Shown: positions 1-5,374, numbered from the stretch's first letter. The stretch is DNA of 9,942 nt from Victivallales bacterium (GCA_030634125.1 DAOWBJ010000037.1:1-9942); one strand, 5' to 3'. Notes: a model not told the origin generated them from the sequence alone. Numbers and translations: made by a program.

Positions 1-366
1 GGCTGCGGTGTAGCTTTGATATTTACCGACGTTTACTGGTCGGATATGAGGAACGGATCGCTGGCCGATTACTTCGAGCAGTTTGTTGGCCGGATCAAGT
101 TTGAGGTGGATATTCCTTTGGAAGTTCTTGAGGCGGAGATAGTGCCGGTTATGCAGGCATTTCACCCGGACGGGGAAGTTCCGGCAAGGCTTCTCAAGTT
201 TTCTCACAGCATCGCTCAAAGCCGCGACGGCAAGCTGCGTACTTTATTTGAAGACCTTGAGCGCGCCCGGACATGGGCTAAAAGCGAGCAGCGTGTTAAT
301 ATAAAATACGAGGACTTGAAGGCGGCCGTCGACTGGCGGAAAACCGGAGGCCTGTGGCCTGAGTGA
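1..366 (+). CDS. MuB-like AAA ATPase, C-terminal part (5' end outside window)
   Basis: The reading frame is open from the first base to TGA at 364-366, so this is the last ~121 residues of a longer protein. The TTG at 16 is only an internal codon. The visible part begins with a hydrophobic strand (GVALIFTD) followed by RNGSL and FVGRIKFEVDIPL. This fits the sensor-1 strand and following lid helices of AAA ATPases of the MuB/TniB type. The C-terminus is helical and charged and ends in WRKTGGLWPE. In phage Mu, MuB is the ATP-dependent target-DNA-binding protein that activates the MuA transposase and confers target immunity. The Walker A and B motifs would lie upstream of the window and cannot be checked. 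The main support is context: a GemA/DUF1018 gene follows, an arrangement typical of Mu-like early regions. Confidence 0.7.
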   Translation, partial: GCGVALIFTDVYWSDMRNGSLADYFEQFVGRIKFEVDIPLEVLEAEIVPVMQAFHPDGEVPARLLKFSHSIAQSRDGKLRTLFEDLERARTWAKSEQRVNIKYEDLKAAVDWRKTGGLWPE

Positions 367-367
367 T

Positions 368-387
368 CACGGCTAGAGACAGCCGTG
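368..387 (+). other. Intergenic hairpin between ATPase gene and gemA
   Basis: A perfect 7-bp inverted repeat, CACGGCT (368-374) and AGCCGTG (381-387), encloses the 6-nt loop AGAGAC. It begins one base after the upstream stop and ends 11 bases before the GGAGG ribosome-binding site of the next gene. No U-tract follows, so it is not a standard intrinsic terminator. It could be an RNA-processing or stability hairpin, or a chance inverted repeat. Confidence 0.4.
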
Positions 388-408
388 GCTACATTAGCGG
401 AGGTAATT

Positions 409-1092
409 ATGATACCGAGAAATAAAATAGCAGCTATTCATATAGCAAAAAACAAAGCTAACTTGAATGACGCCGATTATCGCGCTGTACTCCAGCGCGT
501 GGCCGATGTCTCTTCCTGTAAGGACCTCGAAGCCAAAGATATCGGAAAGGTACTCTACGAGCTTAATAATCAGGCGGTGGCTTGCCAGCCACGCCCGGGA
601 TGGAAGGATTCGCAGCTTAAGAAGTTCCGGCAATACGTCAGGCTTTGCAAAATGGGTATGAGCGAAGCACGGCAGCTGCTTTATCATTGCGGCGGCGCGA
701 TGAACGAGGAATCGCCTGATTTAAAACAAGTTGATTTCGATGATGTAATGGCCGCAATTGAAACGGAACTCGAAACCAGGGTAAAAGCCGGGACTTCTTC
801 AGTACCGGGACATATTCAGCTCCAGTACTGGAGACAGCGGCATCCTAATAAAGGAGCCGTCAACACCCGGGAATCGCATTTGATCTTCGGGCTGTGGAAT
901 GATCTCAAAGCTTACCTGGGCGAGGAAAAACGAACCGCGCAGTACCTGCTCGGATTCGCCGCCCACGTCTGCCGCCTAAACCGCGCGAAAGCCGTCGAAG
1001 ACCTCAGCGCCAGGGAAGCTCTCAAAGTGATTGATGCATTAAAACGGCGGATTGTTCAGGAGCAGAAAAAAGCAGCGGATGTACCGTTTTGA
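409..1092 (+). CDS. gemA: GemA-like regulatory protein (phage gp16 / DUF1018 family)
   Basis: A 227-aa protein. An in-frame GTG exists at 385, but GGAGG at 399-403 sits five bases upstream of ATG 409, and the family's typical N-terminus (IPRNKIAAIHIAKNKANLNDADYR) starts there, so 409 is preferred. The N-terminal half has the DUF1018 pattern, including LNDADYRAVLQRV and the basic RPGWKDSQLKKFRQYVRL stretch. The C-terminal half (roughly residues 145-220) contains HLIFGLWNDLKAYLG and CRLNRAKAVEDLSAREALKVIDALKRR, consistent with the family's second helical part. In Mu, GemA is an early-region protein that alters host gene expression and DNA topology; its biochemistry is poorly defined. The neighbour upstream is the MuB-like ATPase, 42 bases away. 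The family call is firm and the molecular role is not. Confidence 0.88.
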   Translation: MIPRNKIAAIHIAKNKANLNDADYRAVLQRVADVSSCKDLEAKDIGKVLYELNNQAVACQPRPGWKDSQLKKFRQYVRLCKMGMSEARQLLYHCGGAMNEESPDLKQVDFDDVMAAIETELETRVKAGTSSVPGHIQLQYWRQRHPNKGAVNTRESHLIFGLWNDLKAYLGEEKRTAQYLLGFAAHVCRLNRAKAVEDLSAREALKVIDALKRRIVQEQKKAADVPF

Positions 1093-1103
1093 AAAGCAAA
1101 ATA

Positions 1104-1135
1104 TTTTGACAGAATGATTGGTGACAGAATGATTT
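1104..1135 (+). repeat. Left arm of 32-bp inverted repeat flanking a small gene
   Basis: This arm contains the 13-mer TGACAGAATGATT twice, separated by GG, flanked by T-rich ends. Its reverse complement recurs at 1407-1438 with one mismatch in 32 positions. It begins 11 bases after the gemA stop. The arm lies just before the ribosome-binding site (AAGGA 1142-1146) of the enclosed gene. Confidence 0.9.
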
Positions 1136-1153
1136 AAAAATAAGGATTTAATT

Positions 1154-1399
1154 ATGAAAACAAGATGCAAGATGGTTGTTAATGAAATTGATAAGCGTGA
1201 AGATTGTACAGATATAAAAATGTCAGCAGTCGGATATGAGAACAAAGAAGACGGCAGTTATGAGCCGCCTGAAGAAAACAAAAAATTCTTTGCTTTTACC
1301 CCGGCTGGAGGTTTTTCCGCAACAGTTAAAAACGAGTTTTTTAAGGACACAAAAGTCGGAGACGAGTTTTACATAGATGTAATACCAGTAAAAAACTAA
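1154..1399 (+). CDS. Small phage protein of unknown function, enclosed in an inverted-repeat cassette
   Basis: 81 aa, started by ATG 1154 with AAGGA at 1142-1146 (spacing 7). The layout resembles a common class of short phage-encoded proteins of unknown function: an N-terminal MKxRxKM strand, a central acidic variable stretch, a PPEENKKFFAFTPAGG motif (residues ~38-53), and a C-terminal GDEFYIDVIPV strand. It is probably a small beta-rich cytoplasmic protein; no signal peptide or membrane segment is seen. No activity can be assigned. The gene sits precisely between two arms of a 32-bp inverted repeat, with 18 bases on the left and 7 bases on the right, so gene and RBS form one movable-looking unit. 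Codon use and A-richness differ visibly from the more GC-rich gemA upstream, which would fit separate acquisition. Confidence 0.8.
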   Translation: MKTRCKMVVNEIDKREDCTDIKMSAVGYENKEDGSYEPPEENKKFFAFTPAGGFSATVKNEFFKDTKVGDEFYIDVIPVKN

Positions 1400-1406
1400 A
1401 ACAAAA

Positions 1407-1438
1407 AAATGATTCTGTCACCAATCATTCTGTCAAAA
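1407..1438 (+). repeat. Right arm of 32-bp inverted repeat flanking a small gene
   Basis: Reverse complement of 1104-1135 at 31 of 32 positions; the single difference is in the inner copy of the 13-mer (ATGATTCTGTCA instead of the expected ATCATTCTGTCA). It starts seven bases after the enclosed gene's stop and ends 22 bases before the next gene's ATG. A transcript spanning both arms could fold them into a 32-bp stem enclosing the whole gene. No clear target-site duplication is visible outside the arms, only A-rich flanks. Confidence 0.9.
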
Positions 1439-1460
1439 AAACTAATTAAAAGGAGATAAC

Positions 1461-1643
1461 ATGAGTAAGAAAAAGAAAGAAAAATTAAAACCGTGTCCGT
1501 TTTGCGGGAGTGAAAATTTAACTATTAACCACGACTATTACCCCTCATGGATATCATGTGAAGGCTGTGGCTCCCTCGGTCCTGAAGATGAGGACACTCA
1601 GGAAGCTGAAAAAAAATGGAATACACGGATTATTAATCCTTAA
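1461..1643 (+). CDS. Lar-family restriction alleviation protein (zinc-ribbon mini-protein)
   Basis: 60 aa, with AAGGAG at 1450-1455 five bases before ATG. After a lysine-rich N-terminus the protein reads KPCPFCGS (residues 10-17), then WISCEGCG (residues 30-37), giving two CxxC knuckles that could bind one zinc ion. It closes with EAEKKWNTR, the Trp-Asn-(T/x)-Arg end common in Lar-type proteins. The family is named after Lar/RalR of the Rac prophage, which alleviates type I restriction. Many phage members are assigned only by this motif pattern, so the anti-restriction role is by family rather than demonstrated. The two methyltransferase genes downstream fit a theme of protecting phage DNA from host restriction. 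Confidence 0.8.
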   Translation: MSKKKKEKLKPCPFCGSENLTINHDYYPSWISCEGCGSLGPEDEDTQEAEKKWNTRIINP

Positions 1644-1666
1644 ATCTAATTCAAGGAGTTTTTAAT

Positions 1667-1897
1667 ATGGCTATGAAATGTGAAATTAGTAGTGATGGCT
1701 TCCTGATGATAATGCGAGCTCACGGAGTTAAAAAGTCGCAAACGTGTCCTTATAACGGCAAGGAAGAGCTTTATTGCTCGCACGACTGCCCGCACTTTAA
1801 CGACGGGACTCCCGGGTTGTTATGTTTAACCTGTGGCGGTACCGGAGTAGCAATGGAGATAGAAAATGATTTCCGCGATAAAGGTCGTAACCCTTAA
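1667..1897 (+). CDS. Cysteine-rich small phage protein, unknown function
   Basis: 76 aa, with AAGGAG at 1653-1658 eight bases upstream of ATG 1667. A second ATG at 1673 is less well spaced. The protein carries several Cys/His clusters: QTCPYNG, YCSHDCPHF and LLCLTCGGTG. These resemble a degenerate zinc-binding module; the final CxxCxGxG also resembles half of a DnaJ-type zinc-finger repeat, although only one such unit is present. I do not recognise a named family. It sits in a run of small SD-led phage genes, 23 bases after the Lar-like gene, presumably in the same transcript. It is likely a cytoplasmic metal-binding accessory protein. Confidence 0.7.
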   Translation: MAMKCEISSDGFLMIMRAHGVKKSQTCPYNGKEELYCSHDCPHFNDGTPGLLCLTCGGTGVAMEIENDFRDKGRNP

Positions 1898-1936
1898 TAA
1901 AAAAAATAACGAGGCCGACGTTCGGCAAGGAGACAA

Positions 1937-2350
1937 ATGATCATGAAAAGAAAAAATATCAGACAAAGAAAAAGTTTCAGACAGCCGGAATTAACAGCTA
2001 AGCCTATGGCAGAGGTAGAGCTTCCCGGTATGCCGGAAAAACCTAAAAATGTGGAACCGAAAATCAGCAGTACCGCTATGGAAATTGTTTCTGAAGCTGC
2101 TGCGCTTTGCGCCGGGGATCCGAAAGTATTAAAAGCGTTTTTTGAGCAGCTGGCGGAGCAGTACCCCGAAAGCGGCCAACCCATATCATTAATAAGTATT
2201 ATGCCTGCAGGAGAGAAAGGCATTGACGTTAATTTTAAGCTGCTGCCTTCGGTTTCCCCTGGTGAAGACCGCGCGCTTATTCATCAGTTGGGCATAAGGG
2301 CTATGGAGGCTATAAGTTTCACTAAGAAAAAGGAGAATGACCATGCCTAA
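1937..2350 (+). CDS. Hypothetical phage protein
   Basis: Up to 137 aa. AAGGAG at 1927-1932 lies four bases before ATG 1937 and ten before ATG 1943; either start is possible. The first ~25 residues are strongly basic (MKRKNIRQRKSFRQ), followed by a proline-rich linker (ELPGMPEKPKNVEP). Then comes a compact domain with a helical VSEAAALCAGDPKVLKAFFEQLAEQYP segment (~residues 50-76) and a strand-helix end (GIDVNFKLLPSV, then ALIHQLGIRAMEAI). The basic tail could contact nucleic acid, but no motif proves it. No family is recognised. Its 3' end overlaps the next gene by 8 bases, indicating translational coupling within one operon. Confidence 0.75.
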   Translation: MIMKRKNIRQRKSFRQPELTAKPMAEVELPGMPEKPKNVEPKISSTAMEIVSEAAALCAGDPKVLKAFFEQLAEQYPESGQPISLISIMPAGEKGIDVNFKLLPSVSPGEDRALIHQLGIRAMEAISFTKKKENDHA

Positions 2351-2483
2351 ATGTAATCAAAAAACTGAAGTATACAGCCGCGTCTGCGGCTATTTCCGTC
2401 TGGTCAATCAATGGAATAAAGGCAAGCAGCAGGAATTCAACGACCGTAAAAATTACCAGATAAAAAAACGAGGTGCTGCGTGA
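2343..2483 (+). CDS. Stand-alone glycyl-radical domain like the C-terminus of anaerobic ribonucleotide reductase (NrdD)
   Basis: 46 aa, with AGGAG at 2331-2335 seven bases before the ATG. The protein reads TEVYSRVCGYFR (residues 8-19), then WNKGKQQEFNDRKNY (residues 24-38). This is the extreme C-terminal pattern of class III (anaerobic) ribonucleotide reductases, where the Gly of RVxGY (here Gly16) carries the stable glycyl radical. Full NrdD proteins are many hundreds of residues; the catalytic barrel is absent here. The Zn-binding CPxC pair usually just upstream is reduced to one Cys (PKC). The start overlaps the preceding gene by 8 bases and the stop overlaps the next GTG start by 4 (GTGA), so it is an operon member rather than random debris. 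It could be a spare part for an oxygen-damaged host NrdD, as YfiD/GrcA is for pyruvate formate-lyase. That role is inference. Confidence 0.78.
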   Translation: MPKCNQKTEVYSRVCGYFRLVNQWNKGKQQEFNDRKNYQIKKRGAA

Positions 2484-3029
2484 GAACCGCTTATATATCA
2501 AAATGCGAGCAGTACCGCTTATATATCAAAATGCGAGCAGTACCGCTATGAGTTGCGCCGGTCATGGCATTACTTTTTAAACGCTGGCGGCGCGGTTTTA
2601 TTTATTGGATTAAACCCGTCGACGGCTGATGCTTTCAGTGATGATCCTACGATTCGGCGCTGCGTTGGTTTTACTAAAAGCTTGAATTATAATAAGTTTT
2701 ATATGGCTAATCTCTTTGCTTTTCGCGCAACTGATCCCGCCGCCATGAAACAGGCAGCCGATCCAGTCGGACCGCGTAATGATGAGTTTCTTTTATCCAT
2801 GGCCGAGGAGTCAGAAATTATTATTGCCTGCTGGGGAAACCACGGTAAATATATGGATCGCGACAAAGCAGTACTGGAGCTTTTAAAAGGCTATGACATT
2901 CACGCGCTAAATATAAATAAAGACGGCAGCCCGGCACATCCTTTGTATCTTAAAGGTGATTCTAAACTGCAGAGATTCCAAGCTAAAAAAATTAACCAGG
3001 GAGACAAGGAGGATAATAATATGACTTAG
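2480..3029 (+). pseudogene. DUF1643 family gene, frame broken by a 28-bp tandem duplication
   Basis: The downstream frame (2553-3029) shows the DUF1643 pattern: VLFIGLNPSTAD, DDPTIRRC, MANLFAFRATDP, CWGNHG and SPAHPLYLKGD. DUF1643 proteins occur widely in phages and bacteria and have no proven activity. The native start is most likely GTG 2480, with GAGGT at 2470-2474, overlapping the upstream stop as GTGA. Its frame enters a duplicated 28-bp unit (2486-2513, 2514-2541) and ends at TGA 2549-2551. Removing one unit restores a continuous 173-aa protein whose N-terminus (MRTAYISKCEQYRYELRRSW) fits the family. As sequenced, translation from GTG gives only 23 residues. TTG 2553, just after that stop, could allow reinitiation and a 158-aa product lacking 15 residues. 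The damage may be real, recent, or an assembly artefact. Confidence 0.85.
2486..2541 (+). repeat. 28-bp perfect tandem duplication
   Basis: Two identical adjacent 28-bp units, 2486-2513 and 2514-2541, each beginning ACCGCTTATATAT and ending GCGAGCAGT. The first six bases of a third unit (ACCGCT, 2542-2547) follow. Since 28 is not a multiple of three, the duplication shifts the DUF1643 reading frame. The partial third match suggests slippage or unequal pairing between short ACCGCT repeats. There is no spacer between units, so this is not a CRISPR. Confidence 0.97.
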
Positions 3030-3048
3030 CTATTTCCCTGATTTAAGA

Positions 3049-3186
3049 TGAAGCGGATCAGCGGCACTAATAATGCCGCTGATCGGCAGCGATGTTTGAG
3101 CATCTCCACCACGTTTTACCGCCACTTCAAAGTGTGACCTTTTAAGTTATCCGGTAATCCAGGAGTTTTCAAGCATCGCTTTTTTT
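3049..3186 (+). ncRNA. Structured RNA element, copy 1 (predicted pseudoknot with terminal U-tract), upstream of the adenine methylase gene
   Basis: No recognised RNA family. Elements in order: box A TGAAGCGG (3049-3056). Hairpin H1, GATCAGCGGCA / TGCCGCTGATC (3056-3066, 3074-3084; 11 perfect pairs) with loop CTAATAA. Strand B AGCGATGTTTG (3088-3098). A conserved block starting ACCACGTTT (3108-3130) that contains A' CCACTTCA (3122-3129), pairing with A at seven of eight positions. Strand B' CAAGCATCGCT (3170-3180), pairing with B over 11 positions with one G-U. Then seven T's to 3186. A-B-A'-B' order implies a pseudoknot, and B/B' plus the T-run resembles an intrinsic terminator. The methylase ATG is 22 bases on. 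An open frame of 29 codons starts at 3048 but has no SD. Confidence 0.72.
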
Positions 3187-3207
3187 ATACCCTCAAACTA
3201 ATAACAA

Positions 3208-4110
3208 ATGGATATTAAAATGAATACTTTTAAAAGAAAAATGCGTGCGCCGTTTCCCTGGTTCGGTGGCAAAGGAAGTCTTAAGATCAAGAATGCTATA
3301 TTAAAGCTTATTCCGCCTCATATAAACTATGTGGAACCCTTTGGCGGCGGCGCGAGTATCTTGATAGCGAAAGAGCCGAGCAAGGTCGAAGTTTATAACG
3401 ATGTCAACCGCGGCGTGGTTAACTTCTTCCGGGTGATCAGCGATGTTGAATACTTCGGGAAGTTTATGGCCAGAGCTTCGCTGTTGCCGGTAAGCCGCGA
3501 GCTTTACGAGGAATACATGCGCACGTGGCCGGCAATACATGACCCGGTCGAGCAGGCCGTGAGATGGTATTATATCGCGCAGCAAAGTTTCGGCGGGATG
3601 TTTGGCAACGCCTGGGGATCGTCAGTTAATTCGTCTACCCGGGGAATGGCACAGACAACTTCAAGCTGGCGGTCGAGTTTTGAGAATCTGCCAAAGGTTC
3701 ACGAGCGGATGCAGCGCGTTCAAATAGAATGCTCGGACTGGCGCGATATCTTGAAAAGATATTCGGGATCCGGTTGGCTGGCTTATTGCGATCCACCATA
3801 CGTGACCGGCACAAGAAAAGCCGGCGGCTATGATCACGAGCTTAAGAATAAAGACCATGAAGAGCTGATCCGCACATTACTGAAATACGACGGTGCCGTG
3901 GTTCTTTCCGGATATAATAGTCCACTATATAAACCTTTAGAAAAGGCTGGTTGGGAGCGTCATGACATAGAAGTCACTTGCTCTGCAGCCGGTCGGACCA
4001 GAAAGTCAGGACTGCAGGGAAAAGGTAAAGTAAAAGAAAAACAAAAACGAGTCGAATGTATCTGGCTGAATCACGAAGCCAGGGACTTAAATAAAATAAA
4101 AAAACTATAA
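3208..4110 (+). CDS. DNA adenine N6-methyltransferase, D12 class (Dam-like)
   Basis: 300 aa from ATG 3208. PFPWFGGK (residues 15-22) and VEPFGGGAS (42-50) form the N-terminal SAM-binding signature of D12-class enzymes. CDPPYV (DPPY at 195-198) is the catalytic motif that holds the target adenine. The length fits the family. The enzyme would transfer a methyl group from S-adenosylmethionine to N6 of adenine in a short DNA site; the recognition sequence cannot be read from the protein. No restriction endonuclease gene is adjacent, so it is an orphan methylase, as is common in phages, likely protecting phage DNA or altering regulation. The start is uncertain: neither ATG 3208 nor ATGs 3220 and 3241 has a good SD, and the gene begins 22 bases after the U-tract of RNA element copy 1. 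Confidence 0.92.
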   Translation: MDIKMNTFKRKMRAPFPWFGGKGSLKIKNAILKLIPPHINYVEPFGGGASILIAKEPSKVEVYNDVNRGVVNFFRVISDVEYFGKFMARASLLPVSRELYEEYMRTWPAIHDPVEQAVRWYYIAQQSFGGMFGNAWGSSVNSSTRGMAQTTSSWRSSFENLPKVHERMQRVQIECSDWRDILKRYSGSGWLAYCDPPYVTGTRKAGGYDHELKNKDHEELIRTLLKYDGAVVLSGYNSPLYKPLEKAGWERHDIEVTCSAAGRTRKSGLQGKGKVKEKQKRVECIWLNHEARDLNKIKKL

Positions 4111-4135
4111 GGAGGTAATATCGGTAGAAATTAGA

Positions 4136-4278
4136 TGAAGCGGGGGAGAGGTGCTACCAACACCTCTCCGCCGACCGCAACGCTTACCCGTCACGACCAC
4201 GTTTAACCGCCGCTTCAATATGCATTTAAAAGATACAGCGGTTATGTGATCGACACAAGCGTTGCGGTCTTTTTTTTT
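4136..4278 (+). ncRNA. Structured RNA element, copy 2 (predicted pseudoknot with terminal U-tract), upstream of the cytosine methylase gene
   Basis: Same architecture as the copy at 3049-3186. Box A TGAAGCGG (4136-4143) pairs perfectly with A' CCGCTTCA (4210-4217). Hairpin H1 GGAGAGGTG / CACCTCTCC (4145-4153, 4161-4169; nine pairs) has loop CTACCAA, again seven bases in the form CTAnnAA. Strand B GACCGCAACGCTT (4173-4185) pairs perfectly over 13 positions with B' AAGCGTTGCGGTC (4257-4269), followed by nine T's (4270-4278). The block at 4196-4218 matches copy 1 at 21 of 23 positions, whereas the H1 and B stems have different sequences with preserved pairing, which is the signature of selection on RNA structure. 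A small possible hairpin, GATACA / TGTGATC (4232-4251), lies between A' and B'. The methylase ATG is 69 bases downstream. No dedicated promoter was identified. Confidence 0.75.
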
Positions 4279-4346
4279 GGCACTGCCCATGCGCCAGGGC
4301 GGCAGGAGACGGTCAGTAACGGTGCACAAAATAAAAAAGGTAATAT

Positions 4347-5129
4347 ATGTATGAGTTGGAATTATTTGCTGGTGCAGGGGGAGGTATTCTTGGAAAGAAC
4401 CTCCTCGGTCTTACCACAGTTGGTGCTATTGAGATTGAACCGTATTGTAGAAGAGTGTTGCTCAATCGACAACGGGACTTGTGTCTGCCATGTTTTCCCA
4501 TTTGGGACGATGTGCGCACATTCTCAATCAAAAATACCGACTGTAAAGCCTATATTAAATGGCTCAAAAGTATCTCAAAAAAGTTATGCGTTTCAGGAGG
4601 ATTTCCGTGTCAGGATATCAGCGCGTGTGGTAAAGGTAAGGGAATTAGAGGAGCACGCTCTGGGCTGTGGTTCGAAATGGCACGAATCATTAAGGAAATA
4701 CGACCGGCGCTCGCGTTCGTGGAAAATTCCCCCTTGCTCTGCACTCGTGGTCTCGAACAAGTCCTCGCTTCGCTGGCCGAGATGGGGTATGATGCAAAAT
4801 GGTGTGTGTTGGGCGCTGGACACCTCAACTACCCGATTAAAAGAGACAGAATATGGATACTGGGGGAATATAACCAGAACCATGGGAGGGAAAATCCAGT
4901 CCAAATCACAGAAAGCATCGCTCTTGAGAAGTACGTACGGAGCAACGCGCCGATCACTGCTATGTCAGATGCTTCGCCGTCTTGGCTTGTGGCCAACGGT
5001 TACGCTGTGCGAGAACCTGATGGGATGGCCGGAGGGGTGGACGGCGCAAAAGCCGCTGGAAATGGACAAGTTCCGGCAGTGGCAGCGCTCGCATGGCAAG
5101 TTTTAACCGGAGGTAAATATGAAACCTAA
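4347..5129 (+). CDS. DNA cytosine C5-methyltransferase (Dcm-like)
   Basis: 260 aa, with AAAGG at 4336-4340 ahead of ATG 4347. The ordered C5-methylase motifs are present. Motif I is LFAGAGGG (residues 6-13, SAM binding). Motif IV is GGFPCQD (84-90, catalytic Cys88). Motif VI is FVENSP (124-129). Motif VIII is KRDRIWIL (165-172). Motif X is GNGQVP (238-243). The target-recognition stretch between VIII and X is short, so the enzyme is compact for the family. It methylates carbon 5 of cytosine in DNA; specificity is not readable. No partner endonuclease is seen, so it is an orphan phage methylase following the adenine methylase. A 286-codon open frame in another register (4246-5106) covers the gene but lacks any family motif. 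The 3' end contains GGAGGT, probably an SD for a gene no longer present. Confidence 0.95.
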   Translation: MYELELFAGAGGGILGKNLLGLTTVGAIEIEPYCRRVLLNRQRDLCLPCFPIWDDVRTFSIKNTDCKAYIKWLKSISKKLCVSGGFPCQDISACGKGKGIRGARSGLWFEMARIIKEIRPALAFVENSPLLCTRGLEQVLASLAEMGYDAKWCVLGAGHLNYPIKRDRIWILGEYNQNHGRENPVQITESIALEKYVRSNAPITAMSDASPSWLVANGYAVREPDGMAGGVDGAKAAGNGQVPAVAALAWQVLTGGKYET

Positions 5130-5145
5130 ATAATGAATACAACAG

Positions 5146-5172
5146 CCCGTCAGAAATGGCGGGTTTTCTTTT
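5146..5172 (+). terminator. Rho-independent terminator closing the prophage operon
   Basis: Stem CCCGTC (5146-5151) and GGCGGG (5158-5163), six pairs including one G-U, has a 6-nt loop AGAAAT and is followed by TTTTCTTTT (5164-5172). It lies 16 bases after the cytosine methylase stop on the same strand. Just before it, GGAGGT (5110-5115) precedes ATG 5119, but that frame ends after four codons, suggesting a truncated downstream gene. Confidence 0.85.
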
Positions 5173-5374
5173 GGTATCAGAAATAAACCAGGCTCCGCAC
5201 ATTATTCCCGCACACTAACACAAACCCACGACAAACATCAAGCGCACAGCGATTATCGTCATATTTGCGCAAACTTGGATGTCGGTTGAATTACCCTCGG
5301 AGCACTTAAATGCGCCTGCGAAAACCTATTTCATTATTACATTTCTTGAGGGGAAATCACGTCTAAAAAGTTAA
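5173..5374. other. Non-coding junction between prophage block and tRNA gene
   Basis: About 200 bases with no convincing gene on either strand. A weak inverted structure, GCGCA ... TGCGC with an internal CGATTATCG, lies at 5251-5279. The right end of the Mu-like element could be here, but no terminal repeat or 5-bp target duplication can be identified because the left end is outside the window. Confidence 0.5.

Noticed and set aside
2486..2547. CRISPR-like repeats
   Set aside because: Units are directly adjacent with no spacer; this is a tandem duplication in a coding region.
3048..4204. Short frames starting ATG-AAG-CGG in both RNA elements (29 codons from 3048, 23 codons from 4135) as leader peptides
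   Set aside because: Neither start has an SD, the peptides diverge completely after MKR, and conservation follows RNA pairing rather than codons.
3049..4278. Hammerhead or HDV-like ribozyme identity for the paired elements
   Set aside because: No CUGAUGA/GAAA hammerhead core is present, and H1 lies between A and B, unlike the helix order of HDV-type ribozymes.
4246..5106. A 286-codon open frame, longer than the cytosine methylase it overlaps
   Set aside because: It lacks recognisable motifs, runs through RNA element copy 2 and its T-tract, and the 4347-5129 frame carries all C5-methylase motifs with a good SD.
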